Part shown: piece after piece, positions 5,778 through 8,008 of the stretch
Layout of the letters: every line of letters begins with the position of its first letter
Position numbering within the stretch: the first letter of the stretch is position 1
NCBI GenBank assembly: GCA_943325425.2
Contig: CALPPJ020000044.1
Span: 1 to 8,008, forward strand
Length of the DNA stretch: 8,008 nucleotides
Reading direction: 5' to 3'
Source: Bifidobacterium breve
Lineage (GTDB): Bacteria > Actinomycetota > Acidimicrobiia > Acidimicrobiales > Ilumatobacteraceae
Made by a program: the position numbers and the translations under genes
The notes under the pieces: model-generated
Databases searched by the model: none
Seen by the model: only the letters and a program-made list of their open reading frames with translations
Told to the model about the DNA's origin: nothing

Positions 5778-7019
5778 ATGTCTCAACCCACTCTCGAGCA
5801 ATTCCAAGCCGATGCCCTCGCCTTTTTGGAGGCCAATGCCCCGCGTAAAGAGGCTGAGAAGAAATTCGTCTGGGGTGAAGGGGCCGACAAGGTCGCGATG
5901 TTTGAAGAAAAGGATCGCCAGTCAGAAAAACTCGATGTTGCTGAAGCGTGCGCATGGCGACGAAAGAAATTTGATGCTGGCTTCGGATACGTCTTTGGAT
6001 CCGAGCAATACGGTGGTCGTGGATTGCCGGTTGCGTACTCACGCGCCTATGACGCGCTCGAAGCAAAATACGAAATCCCGAATCAGAGTTGCTTCACCAT
6101 CGGACTCGGCATGGTGGCTCCCACCATCGTTGACCATGGATCAGATATCGCTCGCGAACTGTACGTGCGCAAGATGTATCGCGGTGACATCGTTGGCTGT
6201 CAGTTGTTCAGTGAACCAGGTGCTGGTAGCGACCTTGCAAACTTGAGCACAAAAGCCGAACGCGATGGTGACGAATGGATCATCACTGGTCAAAAAGTGT
6301 GGACAAGTGGAGCGCACTACAGCGACATCGGCGAAATCATTGCGCGTACCGATTTTGATATGCCCAAACACAAAGGTCTCACCGGGTTCATTGTTGACAT
6401 GCATGCTCCAGGTGTTGAAATTCGCCCGTTGCGCCAGATGACTGGTGGAGCGAGTTTCAATGAAGTGTTCTTCACCGAAGTTCGCGTTCGTGACGATCAT
6501 CGACTCGGTGATGTCAACAATGGCTGGAATGTGGCACTCACAACTCTCATGAACGAACGCGCCGCAATCGGTGCCGGTGGTGGAGGCGGAGGCTTTTTCA
6601 CGCGCGTCATCGAGATGGTCAAGTTTTACGAACTCGACAAAGACCCCGTCGTACGCGATGAACTCGCCAAGATCATCATTCACAACAAAGTCGCGGGTTA
6701 CAACAACCAACGCGCGATGGACAAGATCAAGTCTGGCCAAATGCCTGGACCAGAAATGAGCATGGCCAAACTGGCTGGCACTGCCAACATGATGCGCCTC
6801 GGTGATTTCGTTTCAATGGTGCTCGGACCAAAACTCATTGCCGATAGTGGCGAATGGGGCACGTATGCCTGGAATCAATTGATTCTTGGTACACCTGGCG
6901 GACGTATCGCTGGTGGCTCTGATGAAGTCATGCGCAACATCGTTGCCGAACGAGTTTTAGGTATGCCCAAAGATCCGGGTATCGACAGCAAGAGTGCCTT
7001 CAAAGACCTCAAAAAATAG
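5778..7019 (+). CDS. Acyl-CoA dehydrogenase (FadE-like)
   Basis: This 413-residue protein has a complete ACAD fold and would catalyse FAD-dependent alpha,beta-dehydrogenation of an acyl-CoA, passing electrons to ETF. The middle domain has CQLFSEPGAGSDLA (141-154) and DEWIITGQKVWTSGAHYSD (165-183), typical of FAD and substrate binding. The C-terminal helical domain ends with IAGGSDEVMRNIVAERVLGMP (377-397), the FadE-type variant of the family signature. The medium-chain catalytic Glu position (the E of YEGT) is Gly here (IAGG). The base is probably Glu260 in LMNERAAIG, the position used by isovaleryl- and long-chain enzymes. A Gly-rich run (GAGGGGGG, 265-272) follows it. The substrate is not predictable. 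ATG 5778 has AGGAG nine bases upstream (5764-5768). The gene is divergent from the Nfu_N-like gene and ends at a strong hairpin. Confidence 0.95.
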   Translation: MSQPTLEQFQADALAFLEANAPRKEAEKKFVWGEGADKVAMFEEKDRQSEKLDVAEACAWRRKKFDAGFGYVFGSEQYGGRGLPVAYSRAYDALEAKYEIPNQSCFTIGLGMVAPTIVDHGSDIARELYVRKMYRGDIVGCQLFSEPGAGSDLANLSTKAERDGDEWIITGQKVWTSGAHYSDIGEIIARTDFDMPKHKGLTGFIVDMHAPGVEIRPLRQMTGGASFNEVFFTEVRVRDDHRLGDVNNGWNVALTTLMNERAAIGAGGGGGGFFTRVIEMVKFYELDKDPVVRDELAKIIIHNKVAGYNNQRAMDKIKSGQMPGPEMSMAKLAGTANMMRLGDFVSMVLGPKLIADSGEWGTYAWNQLILGTPGGRIAGGSDEVMRNIVAERVLGMPKDPGIDSKSAFKDLKK

Positions 7020-7069
7020 TTTCTGGTGGCAGGAACTGACGGTTTCCCGTCATTTCCTGCCACCAGAAA
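7020..7069. terminator. 50-base hairpin between convergent genes, terminator for the minus strand and possibly both
   Basis: Arms TTTCTGGTGGCAGGAA (7020-7035) and TTCCTGCCACCAGAAA (7054-7069) pair perfectly over 16 bp. After one mismatch a further 6-bp stem closes on a TTTC loop (7043-7046). On the minus strand the stem is followed by CTA and then T6 (7016-7011), a proper intrinsic terminator for the MMPL gene. On the plus strand it starts directly after the dehydrogenase stop but is followed by an A-run rather than a T-run, so there it may act as a 3'-end stabiliser or a weaker terminator. Confidence 0.85.
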
Positions 7070-7089
7070 ACCCAATGGGTGTTGTGAGG

Positions 7090-8008
7090 TCAGTGTGAGA
7101 AGTTGACGTGCGGCAAACGCTTGTCGAGCCACTTCGGGATCCACCAGTTGCGCTCACCCAAGAGGCCCATCAACGACGGCACCAACATCATTCGCACAAC
7201 CGTTGCATCAAGGAAGACCGCAAGAGCCAATGTCACGCCGAGTTCAGTTGGCGGAATTGGTCCAGTGACACCGAAGGCAATGAAGACCACGATCATCACA
7301 AGTGCAGCGTTCGTGATGGGGCGACCAGTCTTGGCAATGCCCTCACGAATAGCGCGCTGGGTGTCGCCAGTTGCTTCATAACGTTCACGAATGGCTGCCA
7401 ATAAGAACAACTGGTAGTCCATCGACAAACCGAACAGCAAGGCGAAGAAGAACAGCGGTGCCCATGCATTGACAAACCCTTGATGCTCAATTCCTAACAG
7501 TCCAGCACCATAGCCATGCTGGAACACCAATGTGGCAAAGCCGAATGCAGCCGCAACACTGATGAGGTTCAACACGATTGAACTAATCGCAATCGCCAAA
7601 CTGCGGAACACAACAAGCAGCAGCATGAATGCAACAACCATGATGATGCCAATTGCCAATGGGGCTTTGCCAGTTAGCACATCCGTAAGGTCGTGGTTTT
7701 GAGCTGCCGGTCCACCGACATCAGCTGAAACAACCTCACTGTTCAGAGCCGTACGTAGGCGCCCAACCATGTCAGATGTTGCTCGATCATCTGGCGCAGT
7801 CTTTCCGATCACTCTCACAACCGAGCGACCTGAAGATTCGTTAGTCGCAACAAATCGTGCGTCGACCACATTCGCATCGGTTTGCGCAACGCTCACAACT
7901 TTTTCTGCATCAGCAGCGTCAACTGTGATGAACAGTGGGGCCGCTGCGCCATCACCGAATGCAGCAACAACGAGTTCGTAACCATCGCGACTCGAGTACC
8001 CCTGGTCA
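7090..8008 (-). CDS. MMPL-family RND-type membrane transporter, C-terminal part only
   Basis: The frame is open from the window edge to TGA at 7092-7090, giving the last 305 residues of a protein usually over 700 long; its start is outside the window. The visible part begins in the second extracytoplasmic porter domain (GYELVVAAFGDGAAAPLF). Hydrophobic segments follow at about 117-136, 138-162, 184-204, 230-250 and 257-278. The MMPL signature GLSMDYQLFL (193-202) holds the Asp-Tyr pair used in proton coupling. Gln replaces the more common Glu after Tyr. The cytoplasmic tail WWIPKWLDKRLP (288-299) is typical. These proteins use the proton-motive force to export lipids or hydrophobic compounds across the inner membrane. 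The cargo cannot be told from this fragment. It is convergent with the acyl-CoA dehydrogenase, 70 bases apart, and shares its hairpin. Confidence 0.93.
   Translation of the reverse strand, partial: DQGYSSRDGYELVVAAFGDGAAAPLFITVDAADAEKVVSVAQTDANVVDARFVATNESSGRSVVRVIGKTAPDDRATSDMVGRLRTALNSEVVSADVGGPAAQNHDLTDVLTGKAPLAIGIIMVVAFMLLLVVFRSLAIAISSIVLNLISVAAAFGFATLVFQHGYGAGLLGIEHQGFVNAWAPLFFFALLFGLSMDYQLFLLAAIRERYEATGDTQRAIREGIAKTGRPITNAALVMIVVFIAFGVTGPIPPTELGVTLALAVFLDATVVRMMLVPSLMGLLGERNWWIPKWLDKRLPHVNFSH

Noticed and set aside
6141..6740. 199-codon minus-strand frame inside the acyl-CoA dehydrogenase
   Set aside because: It is antisense to a full-length, motif-complete gene and shows no family signature.
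7070..7080. ACCC-AAT-GGGT mini-hairpin after the large hairpin
   Set aside because: A 4-bp stem with a 3-base loop is too weak to support a separate feature.
1..8008. Insertion sequences, CRISPR arrays, tRNA or rRNA genes, cobalamin riboswitch
   Set aside because: No transposase, long terminal inverted repeats, regularly spaced repeats, cloverleaf or B12-box-like leader was seen; all intergenic gaps are shorter than about 220 bases.

Overview
The window reads as a chromosomal segment of an actinobacterium, with no mobile elements, tRNA, rRNA or CRISPR. Three things point there: a split imuA'/imuB pair of the mycobacterial type, a perfect Gram-positive/actinobacterial LexA (SOS) box in front of it, and an MMPL-family exporter. 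Moderate GC by eye, an acyl-CoA dehydrogenase gene and an excisionase-type HTH fused to a cobalamin-binding domain would suit an aquatic Acidimicrobiia/Ilumatobacter-like lineage. That placement is inference only.

Layout. Bases 1-727 (minus) hold the N-terminal 242 residues of a Cys/Met-metabolism PLP enzyme, cut by the window edge. It has its own near-consensus sigma-70 promoter and Shine-Dalgarno. A 214-base divergent intergenic region separates it from an OmpR-type winged-helix regulator (942-1805, plus) whose receiver domain has lost most phosphotransfer residues. That gene ends exactly where the convergent imuB ends (1805/1806).

The centre (1806-5689) is a run of four minus-strand genes, read from high to low coordinates: a small cysteine-free Nfu_N-like protein (5689-5234), a CarH/LitR-like cobalamin-binding regulator with an excisionase-type DNA-binding head (5133-4282), imuA' (4247-3486) and imuB (3482-1806). 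The SOS box lies in the 34-base gap before imuA', so imuA'-imuB is almost certainly a LexA-controlled mutagenic translesion-synthesis unit. ImuB keeps a clamp-binding motif but no polymerase active site. The catalytic partner DnaE2 is not in the window. The cobalamin regulator ends 34 bases before imuA' on the same strand, and candidate operator palindromes lie upstream of its own start.

Divergent from the Nfu_N-like gene is an acyl-CoA dehydrogenase (5778-7019, plus). It converges on the C-terminal part of an MMPL-family RND-like exporter (7090 to the edge, minus). A 50-base hairpin sits between these two; its T-run on the minus strand is supplied by the last lysine codons of the dehydrogenase gene.

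The parts most worth attention are the cobalamin/light-sensor-like regulator beside an SOS mutasome, the degenerate response regulator with tandem repeats in its divergent promoter region, and the shared terminator.
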